A stretch of 24,323 bases of DNA, from the NCBI GenBank assembly GCA_002279285.1, contig NCBR01000034.1, positions 1-24,323 on the forward strand, written 5' to 3'. The DNA is from Acidobacteria bacterium 37-71-11 (GTDB lineage Bacteria > Acidobacteriota > Thermoanaerobaculia > Thermoanaerobaculales > Thermoanaerobaculaceae). Positions 15,080 through 24,323 of this stretch are shown in pieces. Under the pieces are notes generated by a model, which saw only the letters and a list, made by a program, of their open reading frames with translations, made no database searches and was not told the origin of the DNA. Position 1 is the stretch's first letter; each line of letters begins with the position of its first letter. A program made the translations under genes and the position numbers.

Positions 15080-16057
15080 CTACAGGAACCCCTTCTCGCG
15101 CATCCACCCGTCGTCGAAGATGGTGCTGAGGTAGCGGGAGGCGCCGTCCGGGAAGATGGTGACGATGCGCGCCGGCCGGTCGAGGGTGCCGGCCAGCGTC
15201 CGAACCGCCCAGAGCGCGGCACCACTGGAGCCTCCGCCCATGATGCCCTCGCGGCGAACGAGCTCGCGGGTGGTCAGGAACGCATCGCGGTCGCTGACGC
15301 GGATCACGTCGTCGACAACGGTGAAGTCGGCGGTGCCGATCACGAACTCGTCCCCAAGCCCCTCGATGAGGTACGGTCCCGGCTCGACCCGCACACCCGT
15401 GCGGAAGTAGTCGTAGAAGATCGAGCCTTCGGGATCGACCGCAATCGCGCGGATCGCCGGGTCGCGCTCCTTGAGGTACCTGGCGGTGCCCCCGATGGTG
15501 CCGCCGGTGCCCATGCCGGCAACCAGGTAATCGATGCGCCCTTCCATCTGCTCCCAGATCTCCGGCCCCGTCGTGGTGTAGTGCGCCTCGTTGTTCTCCC
15601 GGTTGTTGTGCTGGTCGGGGAAGTAGCAACCGGGAGTGGCGGCGGCCAGCCTGGGGGTGATCCGGTTGTAGGATTCCGGCGACTCGGGGGGAAGGGTGTG
15701 GTCCACCCTGACCACCTCCACGCCCAGCGCCTCCAGCTGGCGGGCCTTCTCGGGGCTGATGCTGTCGCGCACCACCACCTTCAGGCGATAGCCCTTCTGG
15801 ATGGCCACCATGGCCAACCCGAGAGCCGTGTTGCCCGATGAGTTCTCGATGATTAGCGCCCCGGCCTCGATCCGCCCGTCGCGTTCGGCCTTTTCGATCA
15901 TGTGGCGCGCAACGCGGTCCTTGATGCTCCCCATCGGGTTGAGAAACTCAAGCTTGGCCCACACCTCGGCGCGCAGACCCTCGGTGACCCGGTTCAGCCG
16001 CACCAGCGGGGTCCAGCCGATGGCTTCCAGGACGCTATCGTAACGGCGAATGTCCAG
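15080..16057 (-). CDS. Cystathionine beta-synthase / cysteine synthase-like PLP enzyme
   Basis: A 325-residue fold-type II PLP enzyme. The lysine forming the Schiff base is in GSIKDR (K46). The substrate loop is SSGNT (73-77), the phosphate loop GMGTGGTIGG (181-190), and GGGSSGAA follows near 274. The stretch IEGLGDEFV...VDDVIRVSDRDAF resembles cystathionine beta-synthase more than CysK. No CBS regulatory domain follows. Such enzymes condense serine or an activated serine with homocysteine or sulfide. The first GTG (16003) would cut off the conserved YDSVLEAIGWTPLVRLNR segment, and no ATG, GTG or TTG lies between it and the in-frame TAG at 16093-16091. A CTG at 16057 has GGAAG 9 bases before it, so I place the start there; a CTG at 16066 is the alternative. 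Confidence 0.85.
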   Translation of the reverse strand: MDIRRYDSVLEAIGWTPLVRLNRVTEGLRAEVWAKLEFLNPMGSIKDRVARHMIEKAERDGRIEAGALIIENSSGNTALGLAMVAIQKGYRLKVVVRDSISPEKARQLEALGVEVVRVDHTLPPESPESYNRITPRLAAATPGCYFPDQHNNRENNEAHYTTTGPEIWEQMEGRIDYLVAGMGTGGTIGGTARYLKERDPAIRAIAVDPEGSIFYDYFRTGVRVEPGPYLIEGLGDEFVIGTADFTVVDDVIRVSDRDAFLTTRELVRREGIMGGGSSGAALWAVRTLAGTLDRPARIVTIFPDGASRYLSTIFDDGWMREKGFL

Positions 16058-16087
16058 GGGTCGCAGCTTCCTTTCGCACGTCGGCCG

Positions 16088-16115
16088 ATTCTACGCCCGG
16101 CCGAGGTCCGGCCAA
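16088..16115 (-). promoter_or_regulatory. Sigma-70-type promoter for the PLP enzyme gene (TTGGCC-N16-TAGAAT)
   Basis: On the minus strand TTGGCC (16115-16110) and TAGAAT (16093-16088) are 16 bases apart. Transcription would begin near 16081, giving a leader of about 24 bases to the proposed CTG start and about 78 to the GTG at 16003. TAGAAT also occurs upstream of the OPT transporter gene and at the end of clpB before the fused hydroxylase gene. Confidence 0.5.
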
Positions 16116-16149
16116 GGCCGCCACGGAGGGCGCTACAACGATCCCCGCC

Positions 16150-17133
16150 TCAAACCCTGACCGTGACCACGTCGATGCGGGACTGGTCTCCGACGCCGAG
16201 CCCCATCCTGATCGCCGTCTCGATGTGACGGGTCGCCCGTGTCGTGTCGGGCAACCCCTTCGCGGCCCGCCGGGCCATGATGACCTTGCGGCCAACGACG
16301 TCCAGCGCGACCGGGTCGGCGGCCACGTAGATCGCGTTCTCACGCCACAGGCGCCCGCGGTCGGCGGGCCGCGGGCCGCCGTCGAAGCACGCCTCAGTCG
16401 CGTCCAGCACGATGAGCGGCACGCGGGTAACGGTGACGAAGTGCCCATACGCCTCGGCAATGAACGGGTCGCAGTTGTTGTCGTGGGCGCTGCGGTAGTG
16501 GTCGTAGCAGCCGAACGCGAGGTTCTTGAGCGCGAGCGTCACCCCTGAGGTGCCGTGGTCCTTGAGCACCGGCAAGCTGATCGTGGCGTCCGTTCGGTCC
16601 GCCGCGATGGTGTCGACCGGGGCCGTGCCCTTGCTGCCCTTGAGCATGCGCGCCGCGTCGTAGCGACCCCCGGCCTCGATGCTCTCCCCGTGCCGGCCCT
16701 TGCCGAACTTGTAGCGCGTCGGCCCGAAGTGGTCCCTCCAGCGGTCCCAGACGATGACGTCGCCGGGCTTCACGCCCGCCGAGATCACGCCGCCGGCCAC
16801 GGCGTCGGTGACCTCCGGCGCGGTGTAGACGAGCGGGCGGCCGAGCAGGTTGATCTTCAGCCCCACGCGCATCCCTGGCTTGACGAACCGTCGCCACGCC
16901 GCCGCGGGGGTGGCGGCTCCTGCGAGCGCCATTACGCCCGCGTCGATCATCGCCGCGACGACCCGGGGGTCGCGCGCGTCGCCGCTCCAGACTTTGTCCG
17001 ACTCGACCCGGATGACGCGCGCTCGGCCGGCCGCCGCGAACGAAAGCCGCGGCCCGATCGCCGCCGCCGCCGCGCCGCCCGCGATCCCGGCCAGCAGGCC
17101 CCGCCTTGTGATCCCGTCGCTCGATCCGCTCAT
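16150..17133 (-). CDS. DUF362-domain protein with Tat signal peptide
   Basis: A 327-residue protein. The N-terminus, ITRRGLLAGIAGGAAAAAIG, is a twin-arginine signal, predicting folded export, often with a cofactor. The body matches DUF362 proteins as I know them (GLKINLLGRP, VIVWDRWRDHFGPTRYKFGKG, ATISLPVLKDHGTSGVTLALKNLAFG, DPVALDVVGRKVI). Their reaction is unknown; some family members carry iron-sulfur ferredoxin domains, but no such cysteine cluster is present here. The ATG overlaps the stop of the upstream fused Mo hydroxylase (ATGA at 17133-17130) and has its own AAGGAG site, so the two are translationally coupled. The gene ends 92 bases before the PLP enzyme start. Confidence 0.85.
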   Translation of the reverse strand: MSGSSDGITRRGLLAGIAGGAAAAAIGPRLSFAAAGRARVIRVESDKVWSGDARDPRVVAAMIDAGVMALAGAATPAAAWRRFVKPGMRVGLKINLLGRPLVYTAPEVTDAVAGGVISAGVKPGDVIVWDRWRDHFGPTRYKFGKGRHGESIEAGGRYDAARMLKGSKGTAPVDTIAADRTDATISLPVLKDHGTSGVTLALKNLAFGCYDHYRSAHDNNCDPFIAEAYGHFVTVTRVPLIVLDATEACFDGGPRPADRGRLWRENAIYVAADPVALDVVGRKVIMARRAAKGLPDTTRATRHIETAIRMGLGVGDQSRIDVVTVRV

Positions 17134-19820
17134 CCCGTGCTCCTTCTTTCATCGCGGCCGGTGGCTTCCCGGCCAAACCGGCGCGTCTTCGGCGCAGCTG
17201 GGGAGTCCCACATCGGAAGTTGCGTGCGGTGCACGCCGTCGAAGACGGCCATGGCGCCGGCCACCGCCGCCGCCGTCGGCACCAGCCCGATCTCGCCCAC
17301 CCCCTTGGCGCCGTAGCCGCCGACCGGGTCGGGCACCTCGAGCAGGATCACTTCGACCTCGGGCATGTCGGCAGCCTTCAGGATGCCGAGGTCGCGCATC
17401 AGCGTCGACGCGGGGCGCCCCTCGCTGCACGGGAGTTCCTCGGAGAGGGCGTAGCCGAGGCCCATGTGCACCGCGCCTTCGATCTGCTGCGCGCAGGCGA
17501 GCGGGTTGATCGCGCGGCCGACGTCGTGCGCCGCGACCACCTTCTCGATGCGCCCGTTTTCATCCACCAGGACAACCTGCGTCGCGTAGCCGAACGTCAT
17601 GTGCGTGACCGGGTTGTCCACCTTGGTGCCGGGTGCGACCGTGATGTCGCAGACGTACTCGCCGCGGTACTCGCGCCCGGCGAGGGACGCGAGCGGCGCG
17701 CCCGCGAGGTCGGCCGCGAGCTTCCGCCCCGCACGCTGGCCGGCCATCGTCGCTAGGGCCGTCGCGCGCGAGGCGGTGGTCATCCCGCACTCGACCGCAA
17801 GCTCGCTGCGCGTCCCCACGATCATCACGTCCGGTGCGATCCCGGTTTCCTCGCACACCACCTGCCGCAGGATCGTGAACAGCCCCTGCCCCATCTCGGT
17901 GAAGCCGGTGAGCACCTCGAGCCTGCCGGCCGGCAGCACCCGGATCAGGACGCGGCCGATGTCGGCGAGCCCGTTGCCGATGCCCGTGTTCTTGATCCCG
18001 CACGCGATCCCGGCGCGGCCGGCGTTGGCCTTGTAGACGCCGCGCACGGCCTCGAGCGTGGCCCTGATGCCGCAGGCGCCGGTCATGATCTGGCCGGTCG
18101 CGAAGCGGTCGCCGGGACCGAGGATGTTGCGCTCGCGGATGTCGTAGCCGTCGAGCCCGACCCGCTCCGCCAGCAGGTCGAGGCAGCCCTCGATGGCGAA
18201 CGCGGTCTGGCACACGCCGAAACCGCGCATCGCGCCGGACGGCGGGTTGTTGGTGTACACCGTCTTCGCCTCGACGTCCACGGCGGGGACGCGGTACGGC
18301 CCGCACGAGTGTCCGGCGGCGCGCTCGAGCACCTTCGCACCGACCGAAGCGTACGCGCCGGTGTCGCCGACGATGCGGGCGCGCACCGCGGTGAGGCGCC
18401 CTTCGCCGTCGCAGCCGACCGCGTAGTCCATCGCCAGCGGGTGGCGCTTCGGGTGGAGCAGGATCGACTGCTCGCGGGTGAGTACGGTGCGCACCGGGAC
18501 GCCGAGCAGGAACGTCGCGAGTGCCGTCTGCGCCTGGACCGAGAGGTCCTCCTTGCCGCCGAACGCGCCGCCGTTGGAGACCAGCTCGACCATGATGCGC
18601 TCGCGCGGGACGCCGAGCACGGAGGCGATCTGGACCTGATCGTCGTGCACGCCCTGGCCCTGGGAGTACACCCGGAGGCCGTCCCCGTCCGGGACGGCCA
18701 GGCACGCCTCCGGTTCCAGGAACGCGTGCTCGATCCGCTGCGTGGTGAACGTTCTCCTGACGACGTGAGCGGAGGCGGCGAGCGCCGCGTCGACGTTGCC
18801 GCGGGTGAACGCCGTCACCTCGAGGAGGTTGCCGGAGGGGTGGATCGCGGGCGCGTCCGGCGCCAGCGCCGCCGCGGGCGAGGTCACCGGCGGCAGCACC
18901 TCGACCTCGACGCGCATCGCCTTCGCCGCCTGGCGGGCGTGGAACTGCGTGTCGGCGACCACCAGCGCCAACACGTCCCCGACGCAGCGCGTCGTCTCCC
19001 CCGCCGCCACGAACACCGGCCAGTCCTTGACGATCAAGCCAACCAACCGCTCGCCGGGCACGTCGGCCGCGGTGAGCACCCGCACCACGCCGGGCATCGC
19101 GAGCGCCGGCGCAGCATCGATCGCCAGGACGCGGGCGCGCGGGTGCGCGGCGAGCACGACGGCGCCGTGCCGCATCCCCGGCACGCGCATGTCGGCGACG
19201 TAGGGCTTGGCGCCGGCGGCGTGCTCGAGCCCGCGGTAGCGCAACTCCGACGCGCCGACGCCGCGCCCGGCCTCACCGGGCGAGGTCCGCCTCAGGCCGC
19301 GCGCCTCGCCGAAGAACTCGTGCCGTCGCGGCTTGTCGCTCGCAAACGCGCCGCCGGCCGCCCACGCCTCGCCCGCGCTGCGGATCGCGTCGAAGATGCG
19401 CTGGTAGCCGGTGCAGCGGCAGATGTGGCCGGCAAGCGCCTTGGCCACCGCGTCGCGGTCGCCGCTCTTGCCGCGCTCGAGCAGCGACGATGCCCGCACC
19501 ATGATCCCCGGGGTGCAGTAGCCGCACTGCACCGCGCCCTCCTGGACGAAGGCGCGCGCCAGCACCGCGCGCTCGGCTTCCGGGATCCCTTCGAGCGTCA
19601 CCACCGAGCGGCCGGCGATCTCCGGCGGCTTCTTCAGGCACGCCAGCGCCGGACGCCCGTCCACGAGCACGGTGCAGCACCCGCACACGCCTTGCGGGGC
19701 GCAGCCGTCCTTCAGCGAGGTGACGCCGCACTCCTCGCGCAACACCTCGAGGACGTGCATGCCTTCCTCGTAGGGCACGGTGGTCTCCCGCCCGTTGAGG
19801 GTGAATGTCACGGTGGGCAT
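17130..19820 (-). CDS. Fused [2Fe-2S]/molybdenum hydroxylase (aldehyde oxidoreductase / Se-dependent xanthine dehydrogenase-like)
   Basis: An 896-residue single-chain enzyme with two [2Fe-2S] domains followed by the Mo-cofactor domains and no FAD domain, like Desulfovibrio aldehyde oxidoreductase. Cluster cysteines are C40, C46, C49 and C61, then C99, C102, C134 and C136 (CGYCTPG, CRCTGY). The first loop, CAPQGVCGCC, has five residues between its first two cysteines instead of the usual four. Mo-site motifs are GGAFGGKED (417-425), AMRGFG (530-535, R532) and GGYGAKGVGE with catalytic E843. The overall pattern resembles proteins annotated as selenium-dependent xanthine dehydrogenase; the substrate is not readable. 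A non-conserved Arg-rich tail ends in the ATGA overlap with the Tat DUF362 gene. AAAGGA precedes the ATG. Confidence 0.88.
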   Translation of the reverse strand: MPTVTFTLNGRETTVPYEEGMHVLEVLREECGVTSLKDGCAPQGVCGCCTVLVDGRPALACLKKPPEIAGRSVVTLEGIPEAERAVLARAFVQEGAVQCGYCTPGIMVRASSLLERGKSGDRDAVAKALAGHICRCTGYQRIFDAIRSAGEAWAAGGAFASDKPRRHEFFGEARGLRRTSPGEAGRGVGASELRYRGLEHAAGAKPYVADMRVPGMRHGAVVLAAHPRARVLAIDAAPALAMPGVVRVLTAADVPGERLVGLIVKDWPVFVAAGETTRCVGDVLALVVADTQFHARQAAKAMRVEVEVLPPVTSPAAALAPDAPAIHPSGNLLEVTAFTRGNVDAALAASAHVVRRTFTTQRIEHAFLEPEACLAVPDGDGLRVYSQGQGVHDDQVQIASVLGVPRERIMVELVSNGGAFGGKEDLSVQAQTALATFLLGVPVRTVLTREQSILLHPKRHPLAMDYAVGCDGEGRLTAVRARIVGDTGAYASVGAKVLERAAGHSCGPYRVPAVDVEAKTVYTNNPPSGAMRGFGVCQTAFAIEGCLDLLAERVGLDGYDIRERNILGPGDRFATGQIMTGACGIRATLEAVRGVYKANAGRAGIACGIKNTGIGNGLADIGRVLIRVLPAGRLEVLTGFTEMGQGLFTILRQVVCEETGIAPDVMIVGTRSELAVECGMTTASRATALATMAGQRAGRKLAADLAGAPLASLAGREYRGEYVCDITVAPGTKVDNPVTHMTFGYATQVVLVDENGRIEKVVAAHDVGRAINPLACAQQIEGAVHMGLGYALSEELPCSEGRPASTLMRDLGILKAADMPEVEVILLEVPDPVGGYGAKGVGEIGLVPTAAAVAGAMAVFDGVHRTQLPMWDSPAAPKTRRFGREATGRDERRSTG

Positions 19821-19883
19821 CGGTGTCCTTTCGCGTCGCAGTGCGAGCGTGCTGCCGGATCGCCCGCAACCGTCCGGGACATT

Positions 19884-22487
<2,604 letters not shown>

Positions 22488-22500
22488 CTTCGCACCTCGC

Positions 22501-22524
22501 CTCGGGCCCGTGGAGCGGCCCGAG
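22501..22524 (-). promoter_or_regulatory. Stem-loop in the clpB leader
   Basis: CTCGGGCC pairs with GGCCCGAG around an 8-base loop. With transcription starting near 22526 the hairpin would form the very 5' end of the mRNA and end 13 bases before the clpB ATG, directly next to the Shine-Dalgarno. It could stabilise the message or influence translation; no thermosensor role is shown. Confidence 0.5.
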
Positions 22525-22532
22525 TACAGAAC

Positions 22533-22561
22533 AAGATAGAATATGAGCCAGATATTGTCAA
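22533..22561 (-). promoter_or_regulatory. Near-consensus housekeeping promoter of clpB (TTGACA-N17-TATCTT)
   Basis: On the minus strand a perfect -35 TTGACA (22561-22556) lies 17 bases from TATCTT (22538-22533). This is an AT-rich island in otherwise very GC-rich DNA. The pattern CTTGACA-N7-GCTCATA overlapping the -35 is a weak partial match to the HspR operator (CTTGAGT-N7-ACTCAAG). I see no CIRCE element and no sigma-32-type promoter. Confidence 0.7.
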
Positions 22562-22702
22562 GTTATCAAATTCATAATCTGAGTGCATCGTAGTCATTTG
22601 TTGGCGTTCGAACCGGACCACAACTGGGCCGTGCACATTTGATTCTTTCAACCGAGCGTGAGGCCCGGGTGTTGCGGTGCGGGCTTTTCCGTCATCCCCG
22701 TG

Positions 22703-22708
22703 TAGAAT
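22703..22708 (+). promoter_or_regulatory. Possible -10 hexamer TAGAAT of the OPT transporter gene
   Basis: TAGAAT lies 68 bases before the ATG in the divergent gap 22488-22776. No clear -35 hexamer is found 16-18 bases upstream. The remaining sequence between this and the clpB promoter is AT-richer than the surroundings and shows no gene. Confidence 0.35.
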
Positions 22709-22776
22709 GCCGCGAACTGCCACCCAGCATCCGCCGGCCACGGCGATGCGTGGCGACTTTGCGGAGGACGAACGCA

Positions 22777-24323
22777 ATGAGCGACCAGCGTTTCACCCCC
22801 TACGTGCCCGCCGACTCCAACATGCGCGAGTTCACCGTGCGGGCGCTCATCCTCGGCCTTTTCATGTGCGTGATCCTGGGGGCGGCCAACGCCTACCTCG
22901 GCCTCAAGGCCGGCATGACGATCGCCGCCACGTACCCGGCCGCGGTGATCGGCATGGCGGTGCTGCGCCTGATGAAGGGCTCGCTCCTGGAAGAGAACTT
23001 CGCCCGGACCGTCGGCTCGATCGGCGAGTCGGTCGCGGCGGGCGCCATCTTCACGATCCCCGCGTTCGTCATCTTGAAGATCTGGAAGTTCGAATCCGGC
23101 CACCTGTTGAAGGATTACTTGACCGCCTCGGCTCTGATGATGCTGGGCGGCGTGCTCGGCATCATGTTCGTGACCGTGCTGCGCCGGGTGATGGTCGAGG
23201 ATCCGGGGCTGCCGTTCCCCGAGTCGGTGGCGGCCTCTGAGATCCACAAAGCCGGCCAGCGCGGCGCCGAGGCGGCGCTGCAGCTGTTCCGGGCGATGGG
23301 GGTCGGGGCGCTCATCAAGCTCCTTGACGGTCTGGGGATCTTCCGCTCCTCCAACGACTTCCCGCTCGCGGTCGGGAAGGTCAACGAAAGCGTGGTGCGG
23401 CTCGGGCTCGACAAGGACGCCAAGACAATCGCCGTCGGCGGCGTGACGACACTCTCGGCTCCGGCGGCGACGCCGGCGTACATCGGCGTCGGCTACATTA
23501 TCGGCCCCGAGCTCGGCGCCCTCAACTTCGCCGGCGGGTTGCTGGCGTGGGGTTTGTTCGTGCCGCTGCTGGTGTACTTCCTCGGCCCGAGCATGATCGG
23601 CCAGTACACGACCAACGGCGTGGCCGATTGGGCGCTCCTCACGACCCGCCTCTACCAGTTCGTCGTCAAGCCGATTGCCGTGGGCGGGATGCTCGTCGGC
23701 GCGTGCTACACCCTCTGGAAGATGCGCAAGAACCTCATCCTCGGCATCAGCCGCGGGGTTGCGGACGTCCGCAAGTCGGCCTCCGCCGCGGCTGCGACCA
23801 AGCGCACCGAGCGCGACCTCAGCTTCAAGGTGGTGCTGTTCGGTATCGCCCTGATCTTCATCTTGATGATCGCCCTCTACGCCTACTTCACCAAGGCGAT
23901 CGGGCCCGCGATCCTGGCCGCCATCGTCATGCTGATCACCGGGTTCTTCTTCGCCGCGGTCTCCGGCAACCTCGTCGGCATGATCGGGTCGTCGAACAAC
24001 CCGATCTCCGGCCTCACGCTGGCGACGACCGTGGTCGCCGCGCTCACGATGGTCATCGTTGGCGCCAAGGGGACGCAGGGCGTCGCGGCGGTCCTCGGCG
24101 TCGCGGCGATCGGCTGCGTCTCCGCAGCCGTGGCGGGCGAAATGCTCCAGGACCTCAAGGTCGGGCACATCCTCGGCGGCACGCCGTGGAAGATGCAGAT
24201 CGGCGACATCATCGGGGTGGTCGTGGCCTCCCTCGTGATGTTCTTCCCGCTGTACGTGCTGCACGTCTCCGACCTGGCCGCCAACCCCCTCACCGGAGGG
24301 TTCGGCGGCAAGAACCTCCCCGC
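22777..24323 (+). CDS. OPT-family oligopeptide transporter (3' end beyond window)
   Basis: The first 515 residues of a polytopic inner-membrane protein; no stop is reached. The start SDQRFTPYVPADSNMREFTVRAL, followed by GLFMCVILGAANAYLGLKAGMTIAATYPAAVIGMAVL, is the typical entry of the OPT family (split here for length). Further family features are SVAAGAIFTIPAFVI, GLPFPESVAASEIHKAG, GPSMIGQYTTNG and GNLVGMIGSSNNPISGLTLAT. These proteins import peptides, or in plants and fungi also glutathione and metal chelates, using ion gradients. About ten membrane segments are visible. GGAGG at 22763-22767 supports the ATG. No peptidase gene is visible beside it. Confidence 0.92.
   Translation, partial: MSDQRFTPYVPADSNMREFTVRALILGLFMCVILGAANAYLGLKAGMTIAATYPAAVIGMAVLRLMKGSLLEENFARTVGSIGESVAAGAIFTIPAFVILKIWKFESGHLLKDYLTASALMMLGGVLGIMFVTVLRRVMVEDPGLPFPESVAASEIHKAGQRGAEAALQLFRAMGVGALIKLLDGLGIFRSSNDFPLAVGKVNESVVRLGLDKDAKTIAVGGVTTLSAPAATPAYIGVGYIIGPELGALNFAGGLLAWGLFVPLLVYFLGPSMIGQYTTNGVADWALLTTRLYQFVVKPIAVGGMLVGACYTLWKMRKNLILGISRGVADVRKSASAAAATKRTERDLSFKVVLFGIALIFILMIALYAYFTKAIGPAILAAIVMLITGFFFAAVSGNLVGMIGSSNNPISGLTLATTVVAALTMVIVGAKGTQGVAAVLGVAAIGCVSAAVAGEMLQDLKVGHILGGTPWKMQIGDIIGVVVASLVMFFPLYVLHVSDLAANPLTGGFGGKNLP

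Noticed and set aside
22556..22590. CIRCE operator before clpB, suggested by GAGTGC at 22582-22587
   Set aside because: There is no TTAGCACTC partner nine bases away; only a chance hexamer.

Overview
The window is about 24.3 kb of very GC-rich bacterial DNA. It is densely coded, with strong GGAGG-type ribosome binding sites and several 4-bp start/stop overlaps. Two lipoproteins (one with an OmpA-type peptidoglycan-binding domain), a periplasmic multiheme cytochrome, a sigma-54 response regulator and ClpB point to a Gram-negative, respiratory organism. An Acidobacteriota-like or deltaproteobacterial-like lineage would fit, but that is inference from gene content and base composition. I see no tRNA, rRNA, CRISPR array, insertion sequence or phage gene.

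Left part, + strand. 1-3798 is a molybdenum hydroxylase operon: the tail of a [2Fe-2S] subunit, the Mo-cofactor subunit, an XdhC/CoxI-type maturation factor and a MobA/MocA-type nucleotidyltransferase, all overlapping. At 3888-4649 lies a ferredoxin-domain protein of the kind usually found beside hybrid cluster protein (Hcp). 4832-8903 is an overlapping three-gene unit: two polytopic membrane proteins resembling GT-C glycosyltransferases and an NAD-dependent epimerase. At 9053-10519 is a secreted octaheme cytochrome of the hydroxylamine oxidoreductase (HAO) family, closed by a 30-bp perfect palindrome that probably terminates both convergent genes.

Middle. An OmpA-type lipoprotein (- strand, 10609-11250) diverges from a sigma-54 response regulator, a sensor kinase and a small lipoprotein (+ strand, 11570-14981). 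This is the gene set of the enterobacterial GlrR/GlrK/QseG (QseF/QseE/QseG) envelope system. A well-matched -24/-12 promoter faces the OmpA-type gene. The kinase reading frame is broken inside its dimerisation domain.

Right part. On the - strand are a cystathionine beta-synthase/cysteine synthase-like enzyme with a probable CTG start, a Tat-exported DUF362 protein coupled by ATGA to a fused [2Fe-2S]/Mo hydroxylase, and clpB with a near-consensus promoter. On the + strand an OPT-family oligopeptide transporter runs off the right edge.

The most interesting observation is that the Hcp-type ferredoxin and the octaheme cytochrome, 5 kb apart, each have the same palindrome TTGACC-N2-GGTCAA upstream and nothing similar elsewhere in the window. 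Both families are tied to hydroxylamine and nitric oxide chemistry, so this looks like a small nitrosative-stress regulon under a CRP/FNR-family (HcpR-like) regulator.
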